37,856 bases of DNA from positions 1-37,856 of the forward strand of contig DSEO01000322.1 in the NCBI GenBank assembly GCA_011056635.1, in the 5' to 3' direction. Origin of the DNA: Bacteroides sp. GTDB lineage: Bacteria; Bacteroidota; Bacteroidia; Bacteroidales; GCA-2748055. Under the pieces are notes generated by a model. The model did not search any database. It was given only the letters and a program-made list of their open reading frames with translations, and was not told where the DNA came from. The position numbers were made by a program, and so were the translations under genes. This document shows, in pieces, positions 36,857 to 37,856 of this stretch. Numbering within the stretch: the stretch's first letter is position 1; every line of letters starts with the position of its first letter.

Positions 36857-37856
36857 TTAGCGGATATACTGGCTGATAATGGCTTCATAAAGCTCCTGTT
36901 TTCCGGATAACTGTTCCGGCTCGCCCAGCGTATGTACCAGATCCTTCAAAGCTTCCAGGGAAAGTTCTCCTTTCTCAAACCTGGCACCGTGGCCAGCGTC
37001 AAAGGATGCGTACCGGTCCGCCCTCATTTTCCTGTAGGGAGAATTTTCCAGGATGTCCAGTGTGATCTCAAATGCCCTGGCAAATGCATCCATACCGGCA
37101 ATGTGTGCGTAAAAAATATCTTCCAGGTCGGTGCTGTTCCGGCGGGTCTTGGCATCGAAATTGATGCCGCCGGATTTGAATCCACCGGCTTCCAAGATCA
37201 CCAGCATGGCCTCCACCAGTTCGTAAAGATCAATGGGGAACTGGTCCGTATCCCATCCGTTCTGGTAGTCACCCCTGTTGGCGTCGATGCTGCAGAACAG
37301 GTCATTATCCACCGCTACCTGCAACTCATGCTGGAATGTGTGGCCTGCAAGTGTGGCATGGTTCACCTCGATATTCAGCTTGAAGTCCCCCTCCAGTCCG
37401 TATTTGTTCAGGAATCCGACCACCGTGGCCGCATCATAATCGTATTGATGTTTGGTGGGTTCCATGGGTTTGGGTTCGATGAGGAAAGGACCGGTGAATC
37501 CGTTACTCCTCGCATAATCTCTGGCCATATGCAGAAACTGTGCCAGGTGTTCCTGTTCCCGTTTCATCTGGGTGTTCAGCAATGTCATATAGCCCTCACG
37601 GCCACCCCAGAACACATAGTTCTCTCCTCCGAGTGTTATGGTGGCATCCAGCGCATTCTTCACCTGGGTGGCTACCCAGGGGAGAACTTTGAAATCGGGA
37701 TTGGTGGCCGCTCCGTTCATGTACCTGGGATTACCAAAGACATTGGCAGTTCCCCAGAGCAGCTTAACACCTGAACCGGCCATTTTCTGCCTGGCATATT
37801 CCACCATGGTGGACAAATTGGATTCGTATTCCTTCACCGATGCCCCTTCAGTCACA
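36857..37856 (-). CDS. xylA: Xylose isomerase, 5' end beyond the window
   Basis: The last 332 or so residues of an enzyme of about 440 are present; the frame runs off the window edge, so the apparent GTG start is an internal Val. The metal and substrate sites are present: [50 protein letters not shown] and [13 protein letters not shown]. The [13 protein letters not shown] helix is also typical of class II XylA. It converts D-xylose to D-xylulose in the cytosol. It is followed by the xylE-like gene; a xylulokinase gene is expected upstream, outside the window. Confidence 0.95.
   Translation of the reverse strand, partial: VTEGASVKEYESNLSTMVEYARQKMAGSGVKLLWGTANVFGNPRYMNGAATNPDFKVLPWVATQVKNALDATITLGGENYVFWGGREGYMTLLNTQMKREQEHLAQFLHMARDYARSNGFTGPFLIEPKPMEPTKHQYDYDAATVVGFLNKYGLEGDFKLNIEVNHATLAGHTFQHELQVAVDNDLFCSIDANRGDYQNGWDTDQFPIDLYELVEAMLVILEAGGFKSGGINFDAKTRRNSTDLEDIFYAHIAGMDAFARAFEITLDILENSPYRKMRADRYASFDAGHGARFEKGELSLEALKDLVHTLGEPEQLSGKQELYEAIISQYIR

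Overview
The window looks like a chromosomal piece of a Bacteroidota genome, probably an anaerobic or facultative Bacteroidales/Marinilabiliales-type polysaccharide degrader. The reasons are: several gene starts preceded by the Bacteroidota -7 box TAnnTTTG rather than an E. coli -10; an FtsE, TPR and outer-membrane-barrel set of Bacteroidota type; lipoprotein and outer-membrane glycan genes; a four-helix-bundle (S23/Avd-like) protein; and short GTTA-rich tandem arrays in gene gaps. No rRNA, tRNA, insertion sequence, integrase or CRISPR array was recognised. Taxonomy is inferred from gene content only.

Layout. 1-3.9 kb: a FemAB-like acyltransferase and a NodB polysaccharide deacetylase (+), facing a GNAT protein and an FtsE ATPase (-). 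4.0-8.7 kb: a 1016-aa secreted TPR protein and an outer-membrane barrel protein. 8.75-9.41 kb: a small four-helix-bundle gene between two 9-bp tandem arrays of opposite orientation. 9.42-11.3 kb: an overlapping pair, an OLD/PARIS-like AAA ATPase and a TOPRIM-like (DUF4276/DUF4435-type) protein, a candidate defence module. 11.7-15.9 kb: gyrB and a GH3 lipoprotein with a beta-xylosidase-like active-site context. 15.9-23.2 kb: a one-carbon block. On the minus strand lie an AraC regulator, formate-THF ligase, a methyl-THF/corrinoid methyltransferase and a MetV-MetF fusion; divergently lie a corrinoid protein and its reductive activator. 23.3-30.1 kb: an operon of HlyD adaptor, GH67-like glycosidase domain fused to seven membrane helices, second (MacA-like) adaptor and TolC. 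30.1-37.9 kb: a PlsB-like acyltransferase, two tandem PfkB sugar kinases (the first KdgK-like), a divergent Nramp-fold transporter, a xylose-type MFS symporter and xylose isomerase (cut by the window end).

How it fits together. GH3, the GH67-like protein, XylE-like transporter, XylA and KdgK-like kinases suggest use of (glucurono)xylan sugars. The one-carbon block has all parts needed to pass a methyl group between a corrinoid protein and formate via THF, except a substrate-specific methyltransferase and a FolD-type enzyme, neither of which is in the window.

The best candidate for an undescribed system is the adaptor/GH67-membrane/adaptor/TolC operon. It has the envelope-spanning parts of a tripartite exporter, but the usual ABC or RND pump position is taken by a membrane-embedded glycosidase-like protein with its predicted catalytic acids intact. 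The split AAA/TOPRIM pair and the array-flanked four-helix cassette are the next most interesting.
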